From Stramonita haemastoma (Eukaryota > Mollusca > Gastropoda > Neogastropoda > Muricidae), in assembly GCA_030674155.1 (NCBI GenBank), contig CM060337.1, positions 41,631,417-41,650,617 on the forward strand: a stretch of 19,201 bases of DNA, written 5' to 3'. Numbering within the stretch: the stretch's first letter is position 1; each line of letters opens with the position of its first letter. The notes beneath the pieces are model-generated. The model had not been told where the DNA came from and ran no database searches. It saw only the letters and a list, made by a program, of their open reading frames with translations. The translations under genes were made by a program, and so were the position numbers. This document shows, one piece after another, positions 1-8,018 of the stretch.

Positions 1-66
1 TCGACTGAAGAACAAACAGAAGCTGCATAAGATTGTTCTGAATTTTGTGTGCCTGTTGTACAGCTT

Positions 67-434
67 GGGGGGGGGGGGGGTATAGCCTAGTGGTCAGAAC
101 ATTGCGCTCGCAATTTGACGACCCTGGTTCAATTCCCGGTCAAGGGGATTTTTCCTCTGGAGTTAACATCAGTGCTGACTCCACTCCCCCCAAAAGTCCT
201 TCGGATTAGTCTATAAACCGAGGCCCCGTGTGCGAATGTACGCAGAGCATCTTGCGCACACGTTAAATCCTGTTCCGCTTTTCGTAAGAGTAAGCCATCG
301 TGTGTCGGTTGGAACAGATGACATGATTTACAAAAACTGCATACACACGGAGACTAACTGTAAAAAAGCACATAAGTGCTTATCCCATTATCCTCGATAT
401 AAAAGAATAAAATAAAATAAAAAATAAAATAAAT
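67..434 (+). mobile_element. SINE-A copy 1, full length, tRNA-derived
   Basis: This is a nearly complete member of the main SINE family. The head has a Pol III A box (TAGCCTAGTGGTCAG, from 83) and a slightly altered B box (GGTTCAATTCC, from 126). The body follows, with the conserved segments CTATAAACCGAGGC and ACGTTAAATCCTGTTCCGC. The 3' part has a perfect 6-bp stem (AAGCAC...GTGCTT, near 366-381), then CCTCGATATAAAAG and an AAAAT-repeat tail. A run of 14 G precedes the head. The open frames inside it are incidental. Such elements are transcribed by Pol III and mobilised by a partner LINE; the partner is not identifiable here. I found no clear target-site duplication. Confidence 0.9.
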
Positions 435-1159
435 ATTAACTATTTTCTTTCAACAGACCAACACAAGAAGGCACCCAGAAGAAATATAATATGTACCTTT
501 CAGTCTTGGACAGCGCATCAAATGTTTTTGTCGATGTTCAATATTAAAGGATTCAAAGGCTATTAAAACAGAATTTGAATGAATAAAAATGGCTACTTTA
601 AAGGCAGTTTGGGGGAAAATTAATCATGTAATCTAATCCATACTGAAATCGCTGCAACTTGGGCTGCAAACCTTGGTAACTGTGCCCATAAAAATTACTT
701 TTAAACTGTCAGTACCGGAATAATAAAGCAGCATCAGCGTCTTTAACATTTAGAACTGTCCCACCTTTGAAAATATTATAGAGATGGCTTTGATTGTTTT
801 ATTGCAATGTGCTCTGTTGTGGCTGCTATGGTAATATTGATATTCTCTTTTTATGTCTCTACAACTGATATCAAAATATCTCCTCCCACATTTTTGGTCT
901 TCTTTATTTCTTTGGATTTTTTTTTTAAATGGAGGTACAGTATTGTTCGCTGATCACTGAACGATTTTCGTTAGGGGGGGGGTTTCGTGTGCAGAATTGA
1001 TTGTTTTGTTTCGGCACGTAAAAACAGGGAGAGAGGGAGAGAGAGAGTCTGTCTGAGTCTGGCAGTTGCGTGTTGGAACTTTAGCCTGGTAAATGTCCGA
1101 CTGGTCTTCTGTCAGTTCAGACACTCTGTTGTCTACAGATGAGATCAGACTGTGCAGAT
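435..1159. other. unassigned AT-rich DNA
   Basis: No gene, RNA or repeat is recognised here. A CT-rich tract ending in CAG (about 440-457) resembles a plus-strand splice acceptor but has no matching exon signal. A hydrophobic open stretch near 784-955 (+) has no start context or family resemblance and ends at a stop. A GA-rich tract lies at 1026-1048. Confidence 0.5.
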
Positions 1160-1290
1160 TACGAATCGTCTGCTTCATTTCTCAGATCGATTTACAGTGT
1201 CCAAACTCTGAGGAGAATACTGTGTCTGCAGTCGTTTTTCATATCGACTATATTTTGATGCAGGGGCCAGTTTACCATCTGTTTACTCGC
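1160..1290. repeat. direct repeat copy 1 (131 bp) flanking SINE-A copy 2
   Basis: It begins TACGAATCGTCTGCTTCATT and ends near GTTTACTCGC. It matches 1639-1772 over its whole length with roughly 15 differences, counted by eye. The two copies directly abut the two ends of a minus-strand SINE-A. This is far longer than the 7-20 bp target-site duplications usual for SINEs. Confidence 0.85.
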
Positions 1291-1635
1291 TTTTTTTTCT
1301 TTATTCTTTTATATCGAGGATAATGGGATAAGCATTCATGCTTTTTACATCAAGTCCCCGTGTGTGTGCAGTTTTGTAAATCTTGTCATCTGCTCCCACC
1401 GGCACACGCTGGCCTACTCTTTCGAAAAGCGGAACAGGTTTTAACGTGTGCGCAAGATGTTCTGCGTGCGTTTGCACACGGGGCCTCGGTTTATAGTCTC
1501 ATCCGAAGGACTTTTAGGGAGGGTGGAGTCAGCAATGATGTTAACTCCAGGAGAAAAATCCCCTCGAATGGGAATCGAACCCGAGTCGTTAAATTGCGAG
1601 CGCAATGTTCTGACCACTAGGCTATCTTGCCCCCC
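1291..1635 (-). mobile_element. SINE-A copy 2, full length, minus strand
   Basis: This complete copy reads right to left. The tRNA-like head is at 1565-1635 (complement of TAGCCTAGTGGTCAG; B box GGTTCGATTCC). The body lies at 1380-1560 and the 3' stem-loop at 1332-1352. The T-rich stretch at 1291-1312 is the complement of the A-rich tail. In its 3' stem-loop two loop bases are lost and the last pair is T-A, so the stem AAGCAT/ATGCTT still closes. It lies exactly between the two 131/134-bp direct repeats. Confidence 0.9.
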
Positions 1636-1638
1636 GAA

Positions 1639-1772
1639 TACGAATCGTCTGCTTCATTTCTCCAATCGTCTGTACAGTGTCCAAACTCTGAGGAGAATGC
1701 AGTGTTTTTGCAGTCGTTTTTTCATATCGACGATATTTTGATGCGGGGCCATTTCACCCTGTGTTTATCCGC
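1639..1772. repeat. direct repeat copy 2 (134 bp)
   Basis: This is the second copy of the segment at 1160-1290, with small indels and substitutions. It begins beside the head of SINE-A copy 2 and ends about 10 bp before a plus-strand SINE-A fragment. The substantial divergence shows the duplication is not recent. Confidence 0.85.
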
Positions 1773-1890
1773 ACTAGTGTTAAGAGTCCTTCGGATGAAA
1801 CAATAAACCGAGGCGCCGTGTGCGAACGAACGCAGAACATCTTGCGCACACGTTAAATCATGTTCCACTTTTTGAAAACGTAGGCCCTAA

Positions 1891-2200
1891 GGGGGCGGGA
1901 TAGCTCAGTGGTCAGAGCACTTGCTTTCCTCAAGCCAAGGTGAAGCAGTATCGAGCGTGGTTACCAAGTGGATGGCTGACCGTTTGCGCTTCTTGGCTAC
2001 AGTACAGTCTCCCCCCCCCCCCCCCCCCCAGTTCACCCCAGCTGTAATTGGGTACCTGCCCTCTTTAGGGTCGGGGAAGGTAAAGCAGCGAGGGAGAGGA
2101 GATGGGCACCGTCCTCAACATGCTGGCCCCTAGAGAAGCTGAGGTCTCTGATGCCTCGCTCCCCTACAACCTTATACTTTTATGGAACTCCTTTACCTCC
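1891..2200 (+). mobile_element. SINE-B copy 1, inserted into SINE-A copy 3
   Basis: This is a second tRNA-derived family. Its head GGGGGCGGGATAGCTCAGTG carries a good A box. Downstream are a C-run and a core reading GGGTACCTGCCCTCTTTAGG followed by GTCGGGGAAGGT. The 3' part includes GAGAAGCTGAGGTCTCT. It aligns along its length with the minus-strand element at 7247-7676, which is longer in the middle. The conserved core suggests a shared SINE central domain. Modular molluscan SINEs with such domains are known, but I cannot name the domain from sequence alone. Confidence 0.8.
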
Positions 2201-2255
2201 TATGCCATCGTGTGCCAGTGGGAACAAATGACAAATTGACAAATCTGCATACACA

Positions 2256-2437
2256 TTTATTTATTTATTTATTCTTTTATATCGAGGATAACAGAATAAG
2301 CAATCATGTGCTTTTTTTCATCCGGTCCCCGTGTGTATGCAGTTTTGTAAATATTGTCATCTGTTCCCACCGGCACACGATGGCCTACTCTTATGAAAAG
2401 CAGAACAGGATTTAACGTGTGCGCAAGATGTTCTGCG
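2256..2437 (-). mobile_element. SINE-A fragment, 5'-truncated, inverted inside copy 3
   Basis: This is the 3' half of a SINE-A on the minus strand. It starts with its tail at 2256-2280 (TTTA repeats) and stops abruptly within the body near TTCTGCG (2437), where copy 3 resumes. The truncated 5' end and retained tail fit target-primed reverse transcription that stopped early. No obvious target duplication is seen. Confidence 0.85.
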
Positions 2438-2570
2438 GAGATTGGATGTAAAATAAAAGCACGTGAGTGCTTATTCTATAAATCTCGAAATAAAAGAAAG
2501 ATTAAAAAAACAAAAAAAGAGAAGACAGTCCGTGCTGATTTTTCTTCTCTACAGACTTGCAGGCAAGAAA

Positions 2571-2802
2571 GGGGACAGCATAGCCCAGTGGTCAGAACAT
2601 TGCGCTCGCAATTTGACAACCCGGGTTCGATTCCCGTTCGAAGGGATTTTTCCTCTGGAGTTAACGTCAGAGCTGACTCCACTCTCTCCACAAGTCCTTT
2701 GGATGAGACTATAAACCGAGACCCTGTGTGCGAACGCACGCAGAACATCTTGCGCACACGTTAAAACCTGTTCTGGTTTTCGTGAGAGTAGGCCATTGCG
2801 CG
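2571..2802 (+). mobile_element. SINE-A copy, 3'-truncated
   Basis: It has an intact tRNA-like head with A box TAGCCCAGTGGTCAG and a consensus B box GGTTCGATTCC. The body continues to GTAGGCCATTGCGC, where similarity ends near 2802. The 3' stem-loop and tail are missing, so it was cut by later rearrangement. The long open frames on both strands here are incidental. Confidence 0.88.
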
Positions 2803-2814
2803 TTATACACTTTG

Positions 2815-2990
2815 GCAGGGTAAAGGGGATTTCAGATGTTGAAGACAGGGACAGATAGGAGATGGAAACAGAAGGCAAAAATCATAGGTTTGAAATAAGT
2901 GTGTCGTGAGGTTGGATTTAAAAGTGTCATAAAAAAAACAACGCTGATCCGTTAGAATGTCACAGCTGCTTCGTCTTAACATCTGCAACT
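2815..2990 (-). pseudogene. possible GPCR C-terminal remnant (weak)
   Basis: Downstream on the same strand as the receptor pseudogene at 3323-4790, and beyond another SINE, a short open stretch contains FFYDTFKSNLTTHLF. This could be a decayed end of TM7 and helix 8. There is no NPxxY motif and the surrounding sequence is not convincing. The placement is what makes it worth noting; chance similarity is quite possible. Confidence 0.2.
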
Positions 2991-3045
2991 ATCACAGTCA
3001 GAAAATGCGTTATTTCTACTATCAAACCATGGACAATAACTGAAC

Positions 3046-3259
3046 GTGTCTTTCGGATGAGGCTATAAACCGAAGCCCCGTGTGCGAACGCACGCAGAAC
3101 ATCTTGCGCACGCGTTAAATCCTGTTCCGCTTTTCGTAAGAGTAGACCATCGTGTGCCGGTGGGAACAGATGACAAGATTTACAAAACTGCATACACACA
3201 GGGACTGGATGTAAAAAAAGAATATGATTGCCTATTCCATTATCCTCGATATAAAAGAA

Positions 3260-3307
<48 letters not shown>

Positions 3308-3322
3308 AAATAAATAAATAAA
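3046..3322 (+). mobile_element. SINE-A copy, 5'-truncated, long AAAT tail
   Basis: Similarity starts at GTCTTTCGGATGAGGC and runs through the body and 3' region to CCTCGATATAAAAG, followed by an AAAT/AATA tail at 3258-3322. The 3' stem is damaged (GAATATGATTGCC). It sits directly against the TM6/TM7 remnant of the receptor pseudogene, so its insertion appears to have cut that coding region. Confidence 0.88.
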
Positions 3323-3467
3323 CGTGTAACCCTGTGGCCAGCCAAGAGTGAAGCGCCACACACTTGTCTGATAAGTCTGCTACTATCAGAGAAGTAGAGC
3401 GCATAACAATGGCTGGCACATGCATGAAATAAAAAATAATGGCAGTGCCAATGACAACAATGATTAC
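3323..3467 (-). pseudogene. class A GPCR pseudogene, TM6-TM7 part
   Basis: Read on the minus strand from 3467, one open frame encodes a hydrophobic segment (VIIVVIGTAIIFYF) followed by MHVPAIVM, resembling TM6 with its conserved proline. A polar loop and CVALHSWLATGLH follow, resembling the start of TM7. It ends where a SINE-A tail begins. It lies in the right order and strand relative to the TM1-TM5 part at 4064-4790. The expected NPxxY motif is not seen. The call rests on gene order and hydrophobic pattern rather than a diagnostic motif. Confidence 0.6.
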
Positions 3468-3620
3468 TAGAGTACATGAGTACTAGAGGACATGAGTACT
3501 AGAGTACATGAGTACTAGAGTACATGAGTACTAGAGTATATAGAACTAGAGTACATGAGTACTAGAGTACGTGAGTACTAGAGTACATGAGAACTAGAGT
3601 ACATGAGTACTATACTAGAT
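3466..3620. repeat. 16-bp minisatellite, about 9-10 units
   Basis: The unit is TACTAGAGTACATGAG, with point variants such as GAACTAGAG, AGAGGACATG and GTACGTGAG and one unit that is truncated or altered at the TATATAGAAC stretch. The unit contains the short inverted repeat GTACT-AG-AGTAC. It starts directly at the end of the receptor TM6 fragment, where the third intracellular loop would be expected, so it probably expanded within or beside the dead gene. Confidence 0.92.
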
Positions 3621-3631
3621 CTCTGTAAAAT

Positions 3632-4063
3632 GGGGGACGGGATAGCCCAGTGGTCAAAATATTGCGCTCGCAATTTGACGACCCGGGTTCGATTCCCGTT
3701 CGAGGGGATTTTTCCTCTGTGGTTAACATCAGCGCTGACTCCACTCTCCCCAAAAGTCCTTTGGATGAGACTATAAACCGAGGCCCGTGTGCGAACGCAC
3801 GCAGAACATCTTACGCACACGTTGAATCCTGTTCAGCTTTTCGCAAGAGTAGGGTATCGTGTGCCGGTGGGAACCGATGACAAGATTTACAAAACTACAT
3901 ACACATGGGGACTGATGTAAAAAAAAACAAAAAACAAGCACATGAGTGCTTATTCCATTATCTTGGATATAAAGGAATAAATAAAATAATGAAAAAGAAT
4001 AAATAAAATAAAATGAAATAAAATAAAAGAATGAACAAAATAAAATACAATAAATAAATACAA
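3632..4063 (+). mobile_element. SINE-A copy, full length, extended tail, inside GPCR pseudogene
   Basis: The whole element is present: A box TAGCCCAGTGGTCA, consensus B box, internal T-run hairpin, full body, intact AAGCAC/GTGCTT 3' stem, and an irregular AAAT/AAAAT tail of about 100 bp (3975-4063). It lies between the TM5/loop-3 part and the TM6 part of the receptor. It therefore probably inserted into the third intracellular loop coding region, either before or after the gene died. Confidence 0.92.
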
Positions 4064-4790
4064 CAAAACGGTCTTGGCAGAAGATGACACTTTCTCCCTC
4101 CATCTTGATATTTTCTTCAGTTTGATGGCAGTCACGACAGTGCAAGCAGTGACACAGGTGAGAGAAAACACAGGAAAAACAAAGCCATACACCACACTGT
4201 ACATAAAGTCCATGATAAACTGGTGACGGAAATTACCACTAGTTGTGTCGTTTGTGTATAGAAGACGCTGTTATCTTCTGCATCAATGACACATTAATTT
4301 CCACACCATGACACACACACCAGTGACTACAGTATGGATATGCCATTAATCACCAAAATAGTTCAGGACAAACTCACAACAATTATTTTTTGTTAGCATT
4401 AAGCTTTTTTTTACAAGAAAGGGATGATGAGTTATACACAGAAATAGCTCCAAAGCTATGACGAAGTACATCATTTGGGATGATGTCACGAAACCCTACA
4501 ACCATAATTATCAAAACATTGGGGCCCAGAGTGTTCGAGCTCATTTTATTTTCCAATGAGGTACATAAATGCCATGCATGTCGCTATCATAGCCCAACAC
4601 CACAGTTATGCTCAGCAAATCTACCAGAGACAGAATGAAAAACGCAGGCATTAATTTATTTTTTATTCAGTCCATGTTTCCAGAACATTGCCACATTAAT
4701 GTTCCTGGAAAACAACACAATGAAAAACAATGGCACACCGATTCCAAAACGTGACAGCTTTGCAAATATTATCCACTTCCCGTTTGACAA
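4064..4790 (-). pseudogene. class A (rhodopsin-like) GPCR pseudogene, TM1-TM5 part
   Basis: On the minus strand, receptor segments appear in the correct order in shifting frames. TM1 and loop 1 lie at 4790-4659 (hydrophobic stretch, then NINVAMFWKHGLN, stop at 4656-4658). TM2 lies at 4651-4544 (AFFILSLVDLLSI, stop at 4541-4543). AISV near the end of TM3 is followed, one frame away, by HPFLVKKSLMLTKN (loop 2, about 4432-4385). TM4, the second extracellular loop and TM5 lie at about 4347-4065, with stops at 4283-4285 and 4271-4273. TM5 reads YGFVFPVFSLTCV and is followed by AIKLKKISRWREK, a loop-3 start. Frameshifts and at least four stops make it non-functional. A SINE directly upstream removes the N-terminus. 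The family assignment rests on motif order; the ligand is unknown. Confidence 0.75.
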
Positions 4791-4792
4791 GA

Positions 4793-5110
4793 GGGGGACG
4801 AGATACCCTAGTGGTCAGATCATTGCGCTGGCAATTTGACGACCTAAGTTCAATTCCTGCTCGAGGGGATTTTTTCCCCTGGAGTTAACATCATTGCTGA
4901 CTCCACTCTCCCCAAAAGTCTTTCGGATGAGACTATAAACAAGGCTTCGTGTGCGAACGCACGCAGAACATCTTGCGCACACGTTAAATCCTGTTCCACT
5001 TTCCGTAAGAGAAGGCCATTGTGTGCCTGTGGGAACAGATGACGATATTTAAAAAACTGCATGCACACGGGGACTGGCTGAAAAAAGCACATGAGTGCTT
5101 ATTTCATTAT
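4793..5110 (+). mobile_element. SINE-A dimer, first unit
   Basis: The head has A-box-like TACCCTAGTGGTCAG and a decayed B box (AGTTCAATTCC). The internal hairpin is perfect here (GGGGA...TCCCC). Body and 3' stem AAGCAC/GTGCTT are present. Instead of a tail, the sequence passes at TTTCATTAT (about 5110) directly into the body of a second unit, giving a head-body-3' plus headless-body arrangement. Confidence 0.88.
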
Positions 5111-5359
5111 TCCTGGAGTTAACATCAGTGCTGACTCCACTCTCCCAAAAGTCTTCGGATGAGACTTTAAACCGAGGCCCCGTGTGCGAACGCACGCAGA
5201 ACATCTTGCGCACACGTTAAATCCTGTTCCGCTTTTCGTAAGAGTAGGCCATCGTGTGCCGGTCGGAACAGATGACAATATTTACAAAACTGCATACACA
5301 CGGGGACGGATGAAAAAAAGCACAAAATTGCTTATTCTGTTATCCTCGATATAAAAGAA

Positions 5360-5395
<36 letters not shown>

Positions 5396-5465
5396 AAATA
5401 AATAAATAAATTCTCAATATAAAAGAATAATAAAACATAAACATTAATAAACAATAATAAATATA
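5111..5465 (+). mobile_element. SINE-A dimer, second headless unit with tail
   Basis: It starts at TCCTGGAGTTAACATCAGTG, so the tRNA-like head is missing, then runs through the full body to CCTCGATATAAAAG and an AAAT tail (5358-5411). The tail is followed by a second, decayed CTCAATATAAAAGAATAA segment and more A-rich DNA (5412-5465), as if the 3' end was duplicated once more. The junction lies where TTATCCT of the 3' end and TTTTCCT after the head are alike, which suggests recombination or template switching at microhomology. Confidence 0.85.
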
Positions 5466-5483
5466 TGTATATTATATGCTTGT

Positions 5484-5608
5484 GTGTATGTGTGTGCGGT
5501 GTGTGTGTGTGTGTGTGTGTGTGCGTGTGTCTGTCTGTCTGTCTGTCTATCTGTGCGTATGTGCGTGCGCGTGTGTATGTGTATGTGTGTGCGCGCACAC
5601 TACACACA
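5484..5608. repeat. compound TG / CTGT / TATG microsatellite
   Basis: TG repeats with GTATG and GCGTG interruptions surround a short CTGT run (5529-5548). The tract ends with alternating GCGCGCACAC. It is non-coding; the open frames across it are artefacts of the repeat. Confidence 0.95.
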
Positions 5609-6000
5609 CCCTTATGTGTGTTAAATTTTTGACTAGGCTTTAATCTTCCAATCCAGATATTTATTTATGGGATATCCTTACGTTTTTGTGTGTTTTTATA
5701 TTGTGCAGAGAGCTCATTTGCATACATATGTATGTGTAGTTTAGTATCAATGTCGATGTGTCACACTTGTGGGGAGGGGGGGATAAGCTACCGGTCAAAC
5801 ATCGTCTGTTTTGCAATGGAAGCTAGTAAATGCAGTTGTCGAAAATCAGGTATTTCGTTTATATTCAGCCAGAGTTTCCGTTGATTGTAATGATTGACAT
5901 TAAGTTTATTTTTTTTTATAAAGTGCGTTTTTGTTAAGTATACTGAACAAAATGCATTTGTTGAAACTAGAGAAATAAAACGAGAACGAACGCTCGATAT
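5609..6000. other. unassigned AT-rich DNA
   Basis: No gene or clear repeat is seen. GGGGGGATAAGCTACCGGTCAAAC near 5775-5800 faintly resembles a decayed SINE head, but nothing downstream supports this. Confidence 0.4.
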
Positions 6001-6005
6001 TGTTC

Positions 6006-6009
6006 CTAT

Positions 6010-6058
<49 letters not shown>

Positions 6059-6107
6059 TATATATATGTGTGTGTGTGTTTGTGTGTGTATATGTGTGTG
6101 TGTGCGT
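6006..6107. repeat. TA then TG microsatellite
   Basis: A TA-rich alternating tract (6008-6068) passes into TG repeats (6068-6105). The TA section is self-complementary and can form cruciforms. Confidence 0.95.
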
Positions 6108-6270
6108 AAACAAATTTTGTCCAGAATGCATTTAATTAAATACGCAAGATATTTTGGAAAATAAAGATTTTAGGTATTTTGTGGATGTATTTTTATTTCT
6201 GACAGGAATTTGAATATATTTAAACCAGTCACAGTTGTTTCCATAATTTTGATGCACCGAGTTCGTTTGA

Positions 6271-6274
<4 letters not shown>

Positions 6275-6359
<85 letters not shown>

Positions 6360-6392
6360 CGAGAGAGCGAGAGAGCGAGAGAGAGAGCGAGC
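6275..6392. repeat. TG microsatellite with GAGC/GA-rich end
   Basis: About 82 bp of nearly perfect TG repeat (6275-6357) is followed by GAGCGAGAGA repeats to 6392. Confidence 0.97.
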
Positions 6393-6395
6393 TGT

Positions 6396-7246
6396 ATCTG
6401 AGGCCTTGTGCACATACTCTACACTAAACACACCGCCATTCATTCATTAAGAGAATTTTGAACAAAGATCTTCAAGTTTTTGTTTTATTTTTGTTTGGGG
6501 GGGGGGGGTGATTTGTCTAACATATCATCAAGATTTGACAACCAGATTTTACAAGTCATTTTGGAGTTTCAATTCTATTTCAGCTGCGAGCCGGCTACCC
6601 AACCCTAACTCCAGCCTTTTTTTGCTGAAGGGGGAGGTAGGCTTTTCCCAATGCTCTGACCAGCAGTGACACAATGACTGACCCACTGACTGTTAGTTTT
6701 TGAATTCTCACACCATCATTCGATACATCTCAGACCACAATGTTCATTCCAATATGCTTTTAAAACAAAGTGAGAAAAAAGCTAAATTCCAGCCGTGTTA
6801 TCTTTACAGCCAGAAAACACAGACCCTCGAAATGGGTAAGTGTAAAACATCAGTTTATCAATTTTAAAGACAAGCTTGCTCTATCCTCAGAAAAGAAAGC
6901 GAGTTGGGTAATCATGTGCCTATGGTGTGTGCTCACCACCTAACAACCCCACCCCCCCCCCCACCCAAAAAAAAGCAAAAAACATTTAAAGGTAATTCAT
7001 GAAGTCTGTAGAGGACCGTCATGAAATAAATATAGGAAAAATGGAAGCAATGCTGTTTATCTAAACAAACATTTTCTCTACACATTCTGATTGTTGAAGC
7101 CTACTATCAGAGCATCGACTTTTAATATTTGCAACCCAAAAGCATAAGCATGCCGACACGTGGGGTTTTCAATCATTCACCCAGTCACTAGAGTAAAAAA
7201 ATAAATTGTAAAAGCACTTAAAAAGGTCGTAAAAGGTGTTTAAAAA
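6396..7246. other. unassigned intergenic DNA
   Basis: It contains an 11-G run (6497-6507) and a C-rich then A-rich stretch (6950-6977). No gene, RNA or recognised mobile element is seen. Confidence 0.5.
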
Positions 7247-7676
7247 ACATGCTCCCATAGCCTATGCAGTCGTTGGGGAACGAAGTGTAAGAGACCTCAG
7301 CTTCTCTGACTAACTTATGCCTATGAATTCCCTGGGGAACAAAGGGCCGCAACAACACACCTCCAACGGACTGGGTTCTGGGAGATCCTCTGAGATCCAG
7401 CATATTGAGGGCAGTGCCCATCCCATCTGTCTCTCTCGCTGTTTCACCTTCCCTGACCCTAAAAGAGGGCAGGTACCCACCAATTCGTGGCTGGGGTAAA
7501 AACTGGGGAACTGTACTGAAGCTTAGGTGCATGAACAGTTGGTCACCCTTCCAAGAGGTGACCACACACAACGCTGCTTAACCTAAGCTCGGGGATAGCG
7601 AGAGTAGTAGTACAGAGGGTGGGAAACCAACCCTCTATGCTACCAGCGAGTGCTCTGACCACTGAGCTATCCCGCC
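7247..7676 (-). mobile_element. SINE-B copy 2, long form, minus strand
   Basis: Read on the minus strand, the head at 7676-7640 is GGCGGGATAGCTCAGTGGTC, nearly identical to SINE-B copy 1. The core reads GGGTACCTGCCCTC then TTTTAGGGTCAGGGAAGGT (7478-7446), followed by a segment shared with copy 1 (GGGCACTGCCCTCAATATGC). About 80 bp between that segment and the 3' motif AGAGAAGCTGAGGTCTCT is absent from copy 1. It seems to be the more complete representative. Target duplications were not found. Confidence 0.8.
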
Positions 7677-7689
7677 TTTGCTTCTGCAA

Positions 7690-7940
7690 GGTTGGCCAAT
7701 AACAATCACATGGACCATTCTGTTTTTTTTATCAAAATTACTGCAATTTTTTACGCGACACTTCCACTACTTCGCTTCAATCCTTTTCCAAAATTACGGT
7801 GATCATTTTTTTTTAGTAATCGATTTTACAATCCGCGCAAGTCGAACAACGGCTTAAAGGATTTTTCTTAAAACACGCTGACGATTCACTGGTGATGAGA
7901 AATACCTATGGTATACCATTTTCTAGATTTGTCTGCAGGG
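7690..7940. other. unassigned DNA
   Basis: AT-rich sequence with no coding, RNA or repeat signal that I can support. Confidence 0.4.
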
Positions 7941-7947
7941 GTCACGG

Positions 7948-8018
7948 ACACACACACGCACGCGCACGCACCACACACAACACCCACACCACACACCACA
8001 CACCCCACACCCACACAC
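7948..8018. repeat. CA-rich imperfect microsatellite
   Basis: CACA, CGCACG and CACAC units with C insertions form an imperfect repeat. It directly joins a headless SINE-A fragment. Confidence 0.85.

Larger units (their letters stand above)
1782..2520 (+). mobile_element. SINE-A copy 3, 5'-truncated, split by two later insertions
   Basis: Three collinear pieces make one element: 1782-1886 (body from AAGAGTCCTTCGGATG to GTAGGCC), 2201-2255 (GCCATCGTGTGCC to TGCATACACA) and 2438-2520 (GGATGTAAAATAAAAGC, 3' stem, CTCGAAATAAAAG, A-rich tail). The first gap holds a SINE-B and the second an inverted SINE-A fragment. TAGGCC (1881-1886) and TATGCC (2201-2206) may be a decayed 6-bp target duplication for the SINE-B insertion. 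The tRNA-like head is missing. Confidence 0.85.

Noticed and set aside
67..140. tRNA gene at the SINE head (similar at 2571 and 3632)
   Set aside because: A and B boxes are present, but the acceptor stem does not pair, the anticodon arm is irregular and the head is always followed by the SINE body.
440..955. Hidden exon after a CT-rich CAG acceptor, with a hydrophobic open stretch at 784-955
   Set aside because: No donor, no frame continuity and no recognisable motif; stops occur between the acceptor and the hydrophobic part.
1360..1741. Overlapping open frames of 86-97 codons, also seen at 2354-2878 and 3578-3880
   Set aside because: The same peptides (for example MCVQFCKSCHL, RKMFCVR, NGNRTRVVKLRAQCSDH) recur wherever a SINE-A copy lies, in both orientations, so they are shadows of the repeat.
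1..5465. CRISPR array or phage-like repeat cluster
   Set aside because: Repeats are long, dispersed, in both orientations and have the structure of eukaryotic SINEs; there are no short evenly spaced repeats with unique spacers.
5770..5825. Decayed SINE head near GGGGGGATAAGCTACCGGTC
   Set aside because: Only a short A-box-like similarity; no B box or body follows.
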